The notes beneath the pieces were generated by a model, which was not told the DNA's origin, did not search any database, and was given only the letters and a program-made list of their open reading frames with translations. From Duganella margarita (GTDB taxonomy: Bacteria; Pseudomonadota; Gammaproteobacteria; Burkholderiales; Burkholderiaceae_D), in NCBI RefSeq assembly GCF_009857535.1, contig NZ_WWCS01000001.1:248001-312000 (forward strand): 64,000 bases of DNA, given 5' to 3'. Of the stretch, positions 1 through 15,296 are shown one piece after another. Made by a program: the position numbers and the translations under genes. Positions within the stretch are counted from its first letter, which is position 1; each line of letters opens with the position of its first letter.

Positions 1-57
1 GAATGAACTCGCAGCAGCGTCGCTATACGGCGGCGGCGCGCAGGGTTTTACCGATTA

Positions 58-74
58 CCCCGCATACGCCGGGG
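58..74 (-). terminator. possible weak terminator hairpin after katG
   Basis: A CCCCG/CGGGG stem with a 7-nt loop lies about 10 bases past the katG stop. There is no clear T-run on the minus strand, so termination here is only possible. Confidence 0.3.
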
Positions 75-84
75 CAACGCAGCC

Positions 85-2343
<2,259 letters not shown>

Positions 2344-2409
2344 CTAACCAGTTCCGCGACCTCGTCATACCCACTTAGGATGAGTACCCGACATACCCGT
2401 TTAGGGGGG

Positions 2410-5539
<3,130 letters not shown>

Positions 5540-5631
5540 CGTGACTACTCCTGACGGTTAGGGCAGCACAATTGCTGCGATAACAGTCAGTGTAGGCAGG
5601 TCCGACGGCGGCAAGAAGGCGTGTTGTTATC

Positions 5632-6441
5632 CTATGACTGCGGGTCACTGGCAGCGTGACGGGGGATGTACGTCACCAGCGACAGGTCGGGCCGGCCCTC
5701 TGGCGTCAGCGCCACATAGGTGAAATCGATGTGGCCGCTGGTGGGGTGCTTGAGGCGCTTGCTGCCCTCGTCGAAGCCCTTGACCTCGGTATCCGGCCAC
5801 CAGGCGCGGAATTCCGGACTCAACTCCGACAACTCTTCGATCAGATGGTCGAACGGCGCCTTGTCCTGCGCTTGCGCACGCGAAGCACGGAAGGTGTGGA
5901 TCATGCCGCGCGCCATCTGCTCCCAGTCGAGGATCAGGGTGCGGTAGGGGATGTAGAGAAACAGCAGCCGCAGCGTATTGCGCTCGTGCGGCTGCAAGGA
6001 ACCGTAATCGACAAACAACTCGGCGATCGCATCATTCCAGGCCAGGATGTCGAGCTGGGCGTTGCGGACGTAGGCCGGAATCGGATTGATGGCGCGCACC
6101 AGCATCTCCAGGCCGGGACTGATGCCAGCCGCAGGGGCGGCGGCAGGCATTTCCAAACCGCACAGCGCATACAAATGGGCCGACTCCACCCGGTCCAGCT
6201 TGAGCACCTTGCTGATGCGGCGCAGCGCGTCGGCCGAAGGCTGGATATCGCGGCCCTGTTCCAGCCAGGTGTACCAACTGACGCTGACGCCAGCCAGCAC
6301 CGCCACCTCTTCGCGCCGCAAGCCCGGCGTGCGGCGCGGCCGGGCGGGAAGGCCGAACTCTGCCGGCTGCAAGCGCGCGCGCCGGCTGGACAGGAAGCTG
6401 CCAAATTCGTGACGTTGTTCGGATGTGGCCCTGCTGGACAT
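5632..6441 (-). CDS. XRE-type regulator with MmyB-like ligand-binding domain
   Basis: DNA-binding regulator of 269 residues. An N-terminal helix-turn-helix spans about residues 12-75 (FGSFLSSRRARLQP, RRTPGLRREEVAVLAGVSV, WYTWLEQGRDI), followed by the longer MmyB-like domain typical of actinobacterial and proteobacterial relatives, which is thought to bind a small hydrophobic ligand. Start chosen at MSSRATSEQ because GAGGAAGAAG lies just upstream; the frame stays open further but with unlikely sequence. Regulators of this family usually control an adjacent oxidoreductase, so the downstream aldehyde dehydrogenase and OYE remnant are plausible targets (inference). Confidence 0.88.
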   Translation of the reverse strand: MSSRATSEQRHEFGSFLSSRRARLQPAEFGLPARPRRTPGLRREEVAVLAGVSVSWYTWLEQGRDIQPSADALRRISKVLKLDRVESAHLYALCGLEMPAAAPAAGISPGLEMLVRAINPIPAYVRNAQLDILAWNDAIAELFVDYGSLQPHERNTLRLLFLYIPYRTLILDWEQMARGMIHTFRASRAQAQDKAPFDHLIEELSELSPEFRAWWPDTEVKGFDEGSKRLKHPTSGHIDFTYVALTPEGRPDLSLVTYIPRHAASDPQS

Positions 6442-6537
6442 ATCGCGCTTCTTCCTCGGTAAGTTCAAATTTACCGCCATATTGTCGGGCATTTTGAGCT
6501 TGTGTGGGGGAGGCTCACACGGCGTCAAGGCAAAAAA

Positions 6538-6561
6538 AAAGCCCGCGTCATCGCGGGCTTT
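6538..6561 (-). terminator. rho-independent terminator of the cold-shock gene
   Basis: A 10-bp perfect stem AAAGCCCGCG/CGCGGGCTTT with loop TCAT is followed on the minus strand by about ten T residues. It lies some 140 bases past the csp stop, giving that mRNA a long 3' tail, and 100 bases before the XRE-type regulator. Confidence 0.85.
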
Positions 6562-6698
6562 AAATAAGCATGTCTATATTATTCAGAAAATTCTATCGAT
6601 CTCATTGAAATAAATGGCCGGCGATTAAACCATCTTCCCTAGACCAAGGCTATCTGCCAGGTGTCTACGGCCGGTTGGAATCGGGCCATGACAAACTT

Positions 6699-6914
6699 TT
6701 AGCTAATCACTTGAATATTGCCGGCTTTTTCGCCTTTTGGACCAGTGCTGCGCTCAAACGAGACGCGCTGGTTTTCAGCCAGGCTTTTGAAGCCGTTGGA
6801 CTGAATGTCCTGGAAGTGCGCGAACAAATCGTCGCCGCCTGCATCAGGGGTAATGAAGCCGAAGCCCTTGGCATCGTTGAACCATTTGACCGTACCTGTT
6901 TGTTGAGTGCTCAT
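6699..6914 (-). CDS. cold-shock protein (CspA family)
   Basis: Single cold-shock domain of 71 residues that binds single-stranded RNA and DNA and melts RNA structure. It begins [23 protein letters not shown]1 is KGFGFI and RNP2 is DLFAHF, both intact. Start chosen at MSTQQ (AAAGGAAAAA site); 16 further in-frame codons upstream lack family similarity. Csp genes usually carry long structured leaders; the 220 bases up to the transposon end could hold one, but I could not define a promoter or cold box. Confidence 0.95.
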   Translation of the reverse strand: MSTQQTGTVKWFNDAKGFGFITPDAGGDDLFAHFQDIQSNGFKSLAENQRVSFERSTGPKGEKAGNIQVIS

Positions 6915-7107
6915 GAATTTTTCCTTTAGTGATAAATATAGGCAAGAACGCCATAAAGGCACTTGAAACCAAGAATTAAAACCGTGGGAGAGAAAACAGA
7001 ACGACTAGAGGACAGCCATGCGGATTTGAGACCAACAAAATTACGACTTGATGCAAGTACAGGAATCAATATACATGGGTTTAGCTGAATCACCTAAGTT
7101 TATATTT

Positions 7108-7129
7108 ATTTATTTTTAAGACCCCGCCG
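7108..7129. terminator. left half of the split glmS terminator
   Basis: TTTTTAAGACCCCGCC here is the inverted complement of GCGGGGTCTTAAAG at 22046-22059. Joined across one copy of the GCGAA duplication they form one hairpin, TTTAAGACCCCGC/GCGGGGTCTTAAA, 12 bp or more, in the position expected for the glmS terminator. The transposon entered its loop. Confidence 0.8.
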
Positions 7130-7134
7130 CGAAT
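7130..7134. repeat. target-site duplication GCGAA (left copy)
   Basis: GCGAA directly abuts the left terminal repeat, and the same five bases follow the right end at 22038-22042. Five-bp duplications are the rule for the Tn7 family. Confidence 0.9.
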
Positions 7135-7264
7135 GTTCGTTGCCATTAGAGTTTGAGACAGGCTCTACTATAGAACGACGAATCCGCCTTACCGAATAAA
7201 GTGTGAGACAAATCGCAGTTCAAATAGCCACTTCCAATTCAATTCGCAGAATAGTTTGAGACTG
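7135..7264 (+). repeat. left end of the Tn7-like element with three putative transposase-binding sites
   Basis: Terminal repeat TGTTCGTTGCCA (7135-7146), then AGTTTGAGACA (7151-7161), AGTGTGAGACA (7201-7211) and AGTTTGAGACT (7254-7264). The three share AGTKTGAGAC and are 50 and 53 bp apart. From here to the first gene stop (7449) I see nothing convincing. An 85-codon minus-strand frame (7289-7546) overlaps the 3' end of that gene in another frame and lacks a family signature. Confidence 0.85.
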
Positions 7265-7448
7265 GCTTTCATATCTAGCCAAACTCGATCAAGCGAACCG
7301 GAACGATTCCTGGTCGGCGCTGCTGGCATGCTCGATCGTATCGACGCACGTGCGCAGCGAGTCGCTATCGAGGTTCCTAAAGGACGCGGCGCGCAGTCGG
7401 CCGTTCCCGTTCATGACGGACAGCGACACCGCCGACATGCGCAGCGCA

Positions 7449-9053
7449 TCAAGCCTGATAAAAATGCTGAAGTGCCAGACCGAATCGGACGAGGCGATGC
7501 GCATTCGCGGTGGCTTCGCGGTCCAGCGATCCAAGACCTTTTTCATTCCTCCGAGCCAACTTCATCATGACGCCATCAAAGTACAGTAGCTGCGATGGCG
7601 ACAGGCGCTTGAACATATTAAAAAGTAGGTCCTGCAGATATGCATGACGCCAGCGATAATCATCAGCATAGCGCCGCGTTCCTTCCGCGCTCAGCTGGTA
7701 ACCACTATTGCCATAAAAAAGCTGGCCGTACATTGCTTTTAATAATTCGATCGCTTCCGGCCCCACAAGATCCATCCGACGCTCGCCCAAGTTACGGGCA
7801 GGTATCACAGGCTTGGTTCGGCCGAGGGAAAACTCATCCGGCAACTTTATCTTGCCGAAGTGGCAGGCAGCAACCGCCAGCGCAAACAGGAAAGAGCTAT
7901 ATTCGGTTGCGTGCTGTCCACCTGCGTAATGACCACGAGTATGTGTGTACTGGTGCCGGATATGGCGGGCTTGAGCGAGCACTACTTCAAGGTCTTGTCC
8001 CCTCAGGCTGCACGGATACGTTTTGTCCTTTGCCACTATGCCGTCAGGCCCGAACCAGGCATCCAAAAGCTTACGTATACCGTCCTCATCGTAGTCGTAG
8101 TCGTTGTAGTGTGGGGCCTGAAAGATGCCGTTTCGGTTCAATGCCTGAAGCAATGCTTGATTGGCCTCAGCCCCTATGGCACCGAGACCGTCGAGCCTGG
8201 CGCGCTCCAGCAATACCCGGTTCGCCGCCATGTTGCACATGACGCGGAGAATCAGATGGCCTCGCTGTCCAGTATCCGCCACCTCGGGAAGCGGCTCACC
8301 CACAACGTACTCGCCCATGTCGAATGGCGCCCAGGAAAAAAGTCCAGTGATGGTCCAGGATGCAAGATGAAGATGAACGCGTTCCACAGCATCCTTGGCT
8401 AATTTTCTGATTGCACTGGATGGCGTAGCATCCGTATCGGGTGAACCGTGGCGCGTGCGGTATTCATCCTCAAGCAAGCGATACTCGTGGTTGAACATGT
8501 CTTCGACTGCATGGGTGAGCTGCCAAAGAACGATGTCCTTCAAATGCGGGTAACGTGCCACGCCGCTAACATCGACTAGTTCGTCAGCATCCCACGACAA
8601 CAAGGGCGCATATTTTGCATGCACATTCACGCGAAGTAGTTCACTCAGCGCCGTATGCAAGGCCTTGCGATTATTCAACTGCTGCTGCGCTTTGGTGTCG
8701 CTGAATTCGCGATGCGACAGGTACTTCAGCGAAGTATAGGGATTCTCGCTTACTAGATAAGGACCTGATTCAGCCTCAAGCGGCTTCCAGTACTGGAAAG
8801 GTAGCAAGGTCATCGTATTCTGGCGCCATTCACGCGCGTGCTCGCCATACGCCTGAACTGTTTCTGCGAAGGCAACATACAGGTCCAAGGCGTCTTCGGG
8901 GTAGTCGCTGATCAGCACGTCGGCATCGTGCAACTCCAGCGTCAGGATATCAGCCAGCGTTTGCGTCAAATTGATACGCTGACTTTCTTCCATGTCCGCT
9001 AGCTTTTCAATCGATGACGCCGTGTTGCGAAGGGTGTTAGACATATTCGACAT
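7449..9053 (-). CDS. protein of unknown function, about 534 aa, transposon cargo
   Basis: Not recognised. A soluble-looking, largely helical protein without signal peptide or membrane segments and without Walker, nuclease or HTH motifs I can identify. Notable stretches are the acidic run HYNDYDYDEDGIRKLLDAWFGPDG and the His/Arg-rich RHIRHQYTHTRGHYAGGQH, which could be a metal or nucleic-acid site (inference). Start chosen at MSNMSNTLRN because GAAAGGAG lies 10 bases upstream; the frame is open 29 codons further but that overlaps the preceding gene. It follows the 102-codon gene by two bases, so the pair is surely one operon. In a defence-rich island an immune role is possible but not shown. 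Confidence 0.75.
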   Translation of the reverse strand: MSNMSNTLRNTASSIEKLADMEESQRINLTQTLADILTLELHDADVLISDYPEDALDLYVAFAETVQAYGEHAREWRQNTMTLLPFQYWKPLEAESGPYLVSENPYTSLKYLSHREFSDTKAQQQLNNRKALHTALSELLRVNVHAKYAPLLSWDADELVDVSGVARYPHLKDIVLWQLTHAVEDMFNHEYRLLEDEYRTRHGSPDTDATPSSAIRKLAKDAVERVHLHLASWTITGLFSWAPFDMGEYVVGEPLPEVADTGQRGHLILRVMCNMAANRVLLERARLDGLGAIGAEANQALLQALNRNGIFQAPHYNDYDYDEDGIRKLLDAWFGPDGIVAKDKTYPCSLRGQDLEVVLAQARHIRHQYTHTRGHYAGGQHATEYSSFLFALAVAACHFGKIKLPDEFSLGRTKPVIPARNLGERRMDLVGPEAIELLKAMYGQLFYGNSGYQLSAEGTRRYADDYRWRHAYLQDLLFNMFKRLSPSQLLYFDGVMMKLARRNEKGLGSLDREATANAHRLVRFGLALQHFYQA

Positions 9054-9055
9054 GA

Positions 9056-9364
9056 TCAAGCAGCTCCTTTCACCGCCATTGAAGGGTGACGCGCGGCTTG
9101 TTCTGACTCCAGCACGCTGCGTGCTTGTCGATGCAAACATTGGCCATCAACGACTTGGCGCACAGCGCGAACTTGGGCACGCGCGATGTCTAGCGCCTGG
9201 AACTCGTCCAAGCTGCTATCTGACGCGAGGATCTGCTTGGCCAGCGCGCTGGTATGCATAATGGCACCATGTTTGTTTAGTGAGCAAACCGCGTGATAAT
9301 GGTCTAGCGCTGCGTCCATCGAACTGGCATAGGGATTGCCGAATTGGGGTGGAGGTCGTGACAT
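9056..9364 (-). CDS. small protein of unknown function (102 aa), first gene of a two-gene operon
   Basis: Not recognised. It begins MSRPPPQFGNPYASSMDAAL and is mostly helical, with Ala- and Gln-rich segments (FQALDIARAQVRAVRQVVDG) that could form a short coiled coil. AGGAAC precedes the ATG. Its stop sits two bases before the ATG of the 534-residue protein, suggesting translational coupling and a protein pair. No homologous toxin or antitoxin family comes to mind. Confidence 0.6.
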   Translation of the reverse strand: MSRPPPQFGNPYASSMDAALDHYHAVCSLNKHGAIMHTSALAKQILASDSSLDEFQALDIARAQVRAVRQVVDGQCLHRQARSVLESEQAARHPSMAVKGAA

Positions 9365-9799
9365 TGTCGTTCCTGTAAGGTTTATTGCTTAGCACTATCG
9401 CGTCAGCACCATTAGTATTTCCCGGAAAAACAAAAACGCAAATAACCAGTTACTCAAGTGATTAATGGCAACTTTTTTAGAGTGAGACGGTGCGACGACA
9501 CCCTGCCAAGCGCGACGGTATCTAAACACTGCCAGCGCCGACTTTGCGCTGAAGTCTCTTCGGAGCCAAGCCGTATATAATGCACAAAATCGCCGAAGCG
9601 CTCGGATAGGGCCCAGTGAAAATACAGCCCTTCCTCCTGGATGGCAGCTCCCTGCTCAGCCGTCAACGAGGCACGGATAACACCATGATTCCGACGAAAG
9701 GCGTGAGCGGAACCAATAAGTCCCGCATCCTTGCCAAGCTTTACGATTAACAGCACCAAGAAGGAAGTCGCTGCCAAGTATGCTGTGATGAAAACGATG

Positions 9800-10039
9800 G
9801 GACTCGAATATCCGATTGCCGTTACCGGTCGTCCAGTGGCAAGCAGGTGGCGCAAAGCGACATCGATTTGCTGGTGCATACGCTCTCGATGGGCAAATTG
9901 CACCACGCCATGACAGAGAACGCCGCCGTTGCCATGTACCGCCGCAGCGACTCCGGGAACAGTTGTGAACCTAGAGGCCAGCGGCGGCGCCCGTGCTTCG
10001 ATGCGTTTCGGCCATCCGTTCGGCACCCACTCTGCTTGA
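9800..10039 (+). pseudogene. PrpF-family (2-methylaconitate isomerase / 4-oxalomesaconate tautomerase) 3' remnant
   Basis: Two frames read on the plus strand give adjacent pieces of a PrpF C-terminus. One frame carries SSSGKQVAQSDIDLLVHTLS then MGKLHHAMTENAAVA. After a one-base shift near 9932 the next gives TAAATPGTVVNLEASGGA then RASMRFGHPFGTHSA and a stop. The N-terminal two thirds are absent. This is dead metabolic DNA inside the transposon. A 190-codon minus-strand frame over the same bases (9454-10026) is mostly its antisense. The rest of 9365-9800 shows no gene I can support. Confidence 0.6.
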
Positions 10040-10059
10040 TTGCCCGGAGATTTACTTAG

Positions 10060-10284
10060 TCACAAAAGACCAACAATTTCCCTCACTAGCTTGCCATCTT
10101 TGTCAAAAATGCCGAGACGCTCAGACCTCTCATTGGCCCGAACGGCAACCTCAAACAGCGCGAATGCTCTGCGCATGATGTCGACTTTCCCCAAATGATG
10201 GTTTGCGCATATCTGCTCCAGCCGAGCGTTCAGTTGCGGTGACAGATCCACGCTTACGCGAGGAGGCTTTTTCGAAGTTTCCAT
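10060..10284 (-). CDS. ribbon-helix-helix (CopG/antitoxin-like) protein, orphan
   Basis: Small DNA-binding-type protein of 74 residues: METSKKPPRVSVDLSPQLNA resembles the beta strand of an RHH fold, followed by helices (RLEQICANHHLGKVDIMRRAF) and a short tail. Such proteins repress their own promoter and often neutralise a toxin, but no toxin gene adjoins it on either side. Start at METSKK with GCAAGGAG upstream. A near-palindrome CACTTATATTCTAAGCG at 10309-10325 lies just upstream and may be its operator. A diverged, frameshifted copy of its 5' end and promoter lies at 12126-12332. Confidence 0.72.
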   Translation of the reverse strand: METSKKPPRVSVDLSPQLNARLEQICANHHLGKVDIMRRAFALFEVAVRANERSERLGIFDKDGKLVREIVGLL

Positions 10285-10308
10285 GTGTTGCTCTCCTTGC
10301 TCAATTAT

Positions 10309-10325
10309 CACTTATATTCTAAGCG
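10309..10325 (-). promoter_or_regulatory. candidate operator of the RHH gene
   Basis: CACTTATATTCTAAGCG is an imperfect inverted repeat 24 bases upstream of the RHH start. The paralogous segment at 12226-12242 has the perfect form CACTTATATTTTAAGTG, which argues that the palindrome is meaningful. Confidence 0.45.
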
Positions 10326-10879
10326 AAATTTATGTAATAGGCTTACCCCATTTATGTCAATGCGAAGATACGCTTATGTGGCGCAACAAAATTCCGTAGT
10401 AAAGCAAGGTTTAGCGCCCTATGACGTCCTCGTTCTCGCAGCAAAGGACGAAGACGTTCAGATGGGGGAAAACGGCGGAGCGGTTATCAAATCATGTCGG
10501 CTGTTCATGATTCGAAACTAAGGCTACAGGATGCCCTGCTTTTTTTGCCTGCACTAATATGGCGACAATGTCTTTGTCAGGTTTGCCGCTAACCATCAAA
10601 AACGCCGGCGAGGTCATGATAATGAGCATGTCTACGCTTCTCAATTTGTTTTGCCTGAGTACACATCTTGCTGATATTTTTGCAACTAATGGCTGCTAAC
10701 TAGTTCAGAGACGCGGGTGTAGCCAGCATGTATCAGCGCTTTTGAGCTAGACCTCCTCGCTCTCCTGGCGCTGCGTACAGCCACACCCAGAAGTAATTTT
10801 GTTGCCAATAAAATACTTACTAGCGTCGCTGCCCTAGGTATAGCAGCGCTTCTTTTGCCAAATTTTGCTTAGCGAGACT
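10326..10879. other. gene-free stretch
   Basis: About 550 bases between the orphan RHH gene and the toxin-antitoxin promoter. The first 90 bases are shared with 12243-12332. A 78-codon plus-strand frame has no ribosome site or recognisable family. I see nothing else. Confidence 0.5.
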
Positions 10880-10930
10880 GTATTCGATCGAATACGAAAA
10901 CTTGACAGCATGTATTCGATCGAATACAAT
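10880..10930 (+). promoter_or_regulatory. toxin-antitoxin promoter with twin 16-bp palindromic operators
   Basis: Two identical perfect palindromes GTATTCGATCGAATAC lie at 10880-10895 and 10912-10927, 32 bp centre to centre (three helical turns). Between and over them is a near-consensus sigma-70 promoter: TTGACA (10902-10907), a 17-bp spacer and TACAAT (10925-10930). The second palindrome covers the spacer and -10, the first lies just upstream of -35, so a bound dimer pair would block polymerase. Confidence 0.85.
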
Positions 10931-10988
10931 CGTTGTAAGCGTTGAGCAGAATCGCGAGGCAAATCTTAATAACAATTGAAGGATGGCA

Positions 10989-11285
10989 ATGAAAATTGTG
11001 AAAGATCACAAGTTCATCGAGTTCTTCGAAGGAATCAAGGATGAGAAGACGAAAGGTGTGATCGCAGCACGGATTGCACGACTTTCGTTGGGAGCATTTG
11101 GAAATTCCGAATCAGTCGGCGAGGGTGTGCAGGAGCTGAAAATCGATTTTGGACCAGGATGGCGGGTGTATTACATCAAGGTTGCGGAAACGATGATCGT
11201 CCTTCTCGGCGGCGGATCGAAGAACGGGCAGCAGAAAGATATTGACGCTGCCAAAGATCGAGTTCGAACACTCAAGAAGAAGTAA
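10989..11285 (+). CDS. RelE/HigB-like toxin (phage Gp49-like addiction module killer protein)
   Basis: Putative ribosome-dependent mRNA interferase of 98 residues. The fold family is suggested by IAARIARLSLGAFGNSESVG, then VQELKIDFGPGWRVYYIKV, then TMIVLLGGGSKNGQQKDIDA, which match the short RelE-superfamily killer proteins that end in a Lys-rich helix. The second of two ATG codons is preferred because GAAGG lies 6 bases before it but abuts the first (10983). It is transcribed from the twin-palindrome promoter. The antitoxin gene follows after a 122-base gap, a toxin-first order typical of hig-type loci. Confidence 0.88.
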   Translation: MKIVKDHKFIEFFEGIKDEKTKGVIAARIARLSLGAFGNSESVGEGVQELKIDFGPGWRVYYIKVAETMIVLLGGGSKNGQQKDIDAAKDRVRTLKKK

Positions 11286-11293
11286 CAGCAGTG

Positions 11294-11313
11294 GCCGGGG
11301 TGGGAACCCCGGC
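11294..11313 (+). promoter_or_regulatory. hairpin between toxin and antitoxin genes
   Basis: A perfect 7-bp GCCGGGG/CCCCGGC stem with a 6-nt loop sits 8 bases after the toxin stop. With no T-run it is more likely an mRNA-stability or attenuation element that separates toxin and antitoxin expression than a terminator. Confidence 0.45.
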
Positions 11314-11407
11314 TACTTATACGCCCAAGTGGGCATTAGCAGCAAAACAGGTCAACTATAAGAACCTTGCTTGCTATAAAATTATGTAAGGTAAAAACGA
11401 GGTAATC

Positions 11408-11773
11408 ATGAGCACAGCAAACGAAATCATCGCAACGGATAGCGAGTTTGATCTTGATGCGATTAATTCTCTGCCGGAGTTTGATGCGGCAGACTATATT
11501 AAGACCGAAGAGACATTCCTAGCTTTCGTTAATGACTTTTTTGCTGAGGGTGATCCTGCAATGATTGCAGAGGCTCTTGGCATTGCAGCTAGAGCTAAAG
11601 GAATGACAGAAATTGCAAATAGAACGGGAATCAATAGAGAGTCTTTATATAAAGCTCTACGTGGAAATAGTCAGCCAAGACTAGACACAATAATGAAAGT
11701 TCTAAATGCTTTTGGGTTAAAGCTAGTAGCCCAGCCAATCTTAGAAAGAACAGATAATCAACTAAATTTATAG
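11408..11773 (+). CDS. HigA-like addiction-module antitoxin (HTH)
   Basis: Antitoxin and autorepressor of 121 residues. The N-terminal 40 residues are acidic and probably wrap the toxin; residues 50-105 carry a Cro/C1-like HTH (EALGIAARAKGMTEIANRTG, INRESLYKALRGNSQPRLDT). This matches the antidote family that pairs with Gp49-like killers. GAGG lies 7 bases before the ATG. The HTH is the expected reader of the GTATTCGATCGAATAC palindromes upstream. A strong terminator follows about 85 bases after the stop. Confidence 0.88.
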   Translation: MSTANEIIATDSEFDLDAINSLPEFDAADYIKTEETFLAFVNDFFAEGDPAMIAEALGIAARAKGMTEIANRTGINRESLYKALRGNSQPRLDTIMKVLNAFGLKLVAQPILERTDNQLNL

Positions 11774-11858
11774 TTCTCCTTTGTTATATTTGCGTCTAAC
11801 TGCTCAACGTATACTTGGATTTGGTGTGATTGCCTAATCTAAGTTATGTTTATATTTG

Positions 11859-11888
11859 GCCCCCATTTTTCATGGGGGCTTTTTTTTT
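11859..11888 (+). terminator. rho-independent terminator of the toxin-antitoxin operon
   Basis: A perfect 8-bp stem GCCCCCAT/ATGGGGGC with loop TTTTC is followed by nine T residues. Confidence 0.92.
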
Positions 11889-12125
11889 ACTAATTTTGTG
11901 CTTAATTGTGAGTTGTTGGCATCTTCTGTTAATACGGCGAACAAAAATACAGCGACTCGCAACTCTTCTTTATGCTCGACTTTACGTGACTTGGGAACTC
12001 AACTGGATGAACCACCATTAAGTTTTCTCCTCAAGACGTGCACTTTGGTAGCAAAAACAGGAATTCTGAGCAGCTGGTGTGGTGTGGAGATTACTCATCG
12101 TGAGCATAGCTTTTCGAATGCCCAA

Positions 12126-12332
12126 CATATCTGCTCCAGCCGAGAGTTCTGTTGCGGTGACAGATCCACGTTTACGCGCGGAGGCTTTTTCGAAGTTTCA
12201 TGGGCTGATCTCCACACTTAATTATCACTTATATTTTAAGTGAAATTTGCACAATTTCCTTGTGTCATCTGTGTCGATTTGACCAGACGCGTATGTGGCG
12301 CAAAAAAATTCCGTAGTAAAGCAAGGTCTTCA
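12126..12332 (-). pseudogene. broken duplicate of the RHH gene 5' end and its promoter
   Basis: This segment matches 10210-10413, covering about 25 N-terminal codons, the CACTTATATTTTAAGTG palindrome (12226-12242) and about 90 bases further upstream. One G is missing right after the ATG (12201), so the frame reaches a stop after nine codons. The upstream gap (11890-12125) holds nothing I can support. Confidence 0.7.
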
Positions 12333-12355
12333 TATCTGTTGACATGGAGAGTTCA

Positions 12356-12543
12356 ATGACGATCAAGCATTGCGCTGGCTGCGGTCAGGCCTTTAGTGCG
12401 CGTCCACAAGCTCCAAATCAAGCTTACTGCCCAGCGGTGGAATGCCAGCGCATGAGGAAGCGCAGATGGCAGCAGAGTAAGCTGCAATCCGATCCCGATT
12501 ACCGCGACAACCAACGAGAGGCGCAGCGCGCATGGCAAGAAGG
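12356..12543 (+). pseudogene. small Cys-motif (zinc-finger-like) protein gene, truncated at the IS21 insertion
   Basis: MTIKHCAGCGQAFSARPQAP, then NQAYCPAVECQRMRKRRWQQ and SKLQSDPDYRDNQREAQRAW, is a short protein with a CxxC...C...C pattern followed by a basic helix, seen in many proteobacterial genomes near mobile genes. GGAGAG precedes the ATG at 12356. The frame runs straight into the IS21 left end at 12544. The right flank of the IS does not continue the protein, so the 3' part was lost when or after the IS inserted. Confidence 0.6.
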
Positions 12544-12628
12544 TGTCAGCAGCGGTTGTAAACTGATACACGCAGCGATTGAAAACTGATACACCGTTTT
12601 GAGATGATGGCTGCTTTGCGGAGCGGCC

Positions 12629-14489
<1,861 letters not shown>

Positions 14490-14639
14490 CCGGGCTACGA
14501 AAAGAGGAAAAATCCAGCGCGTGCTGGTGACGGAGGTGTATCAGTTTTAAATCGCTGCGAGCGCCAAAACTGTATCAGTTTTCAATCGCTGTTGACAACG
14601 AGCGCACGATATGGCTAATACTCAAAACGACTGGTGAGA

Positions 14640-15296
14640 TTAAGCCGGCTGATCCACGCCAGTTGAGTCTGATCTGGCCTCGATGCGTGGGGGTAAAATC
14701 TTTGCGCACTCGTCGCGAGCCAATCGCATAGCCGCGTCAGCCTCCCGCAGGGTGACGCTTGAAAATTCCGCTGTCATTCGCCTGGACGGCAAGCCCGCGA
14801 CATTGCTTTCGTTCATACCTTCTCTCTTGAGGAGAGTCGCGGCAAAGAGAACACGGGTGCGCGCGAACTCCAGGTGATACGCTACGTCTCGCGGTAGCAC
14901 CGCAAGTGGCAGTATCTCCTCGCGGGTCCAACTGCAGAGCTCCACTAGCTTCGCCACGCGGAAGCCATATTGCGCCAACTGAGGTCCCCCATTCGCTTCA
15001 ATGTCGAGCTTGTCGGCTATCTCGCGTGCAACTATGCCCGCATCGACCAATCTTGGATGCAATCCAGCACCGGTCAGAATCGCTCGTTGTAGCTCTTCAT
15101 GCCTCTTCTGCCTATTCTGGTTCGTGGCGATCCACAAAGTTCCGGCAAACGCTGCCAAGGCTCCTACCGCAGCAGTCCAGGCGGCCAAGTCGGCGCTGCT
15201 AACAGGTGGGTTGTGAACGAAGCCGCTAGCGACGTACCCACAAAAAAAGGCTGGCGCGACCAGTGCGGTTCCAATTAAAGTCTTGTGCATTTTCAT
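14640..15296 (-). CDS. membrane-anchored protein of unknown function, third gene of a coupled operon
   Basis: 218 residues, not recognised. Two hydrophobic segments at the N-terminus (about residues 6-27 and 37-58) precede a basic, helical cytoplasmic part (NQNRQKRHEELQRAILTGAG). Its ATG overlaps the stop of the gene before it as ATGA, and that gene in turn overlaps the first, so the three proteins are probably made in fixed proportion. An N-terminal two-helix anchor resembles small defence effectors, but function is unknown. Confidence 0.65.
   Translation of the reverse strand: MKMHKTLIGTALVAPAFFCGYVASGFVHNPPVSSADLAAWTAAVGALAAFAGTLWIATNQNRQKRHEELQRAILTGAGLHPRLVDAGIVAREIADKLDIEANGGPQLAQYGFRVAKLVELCSWTREEILPLAVLPRDVAYHLEFARTRVLFAATLLKREGMNESNVAGLPSRRMTAEFSSVTLREADAAMRLARDECAKILPPRIEARSDSTGVDQPA

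Noticed and set aside
7449..9053. Large left-end protein as a TnsE or TniQ protein
   Set aside because: Length is near that of TnsE, but none of the motifs I know from TnsE or the zinc-binding TniQ/TnsD proteins is present.
9454..10026. 190-codon minus-strand frame left of the RHH gene
   Set aside because: Its first half is antisense to the PrpF remnant and reads as low-quality protein. The second half (SERFGDFVHYIRLGSEE) might be a relic but no start site or family supports it.
10285..10521. 78-codon plus-strand frame opposite the RHH promoter
   Set aside because: No ribosome site, no family, and its start is antisense to the RHH leader.
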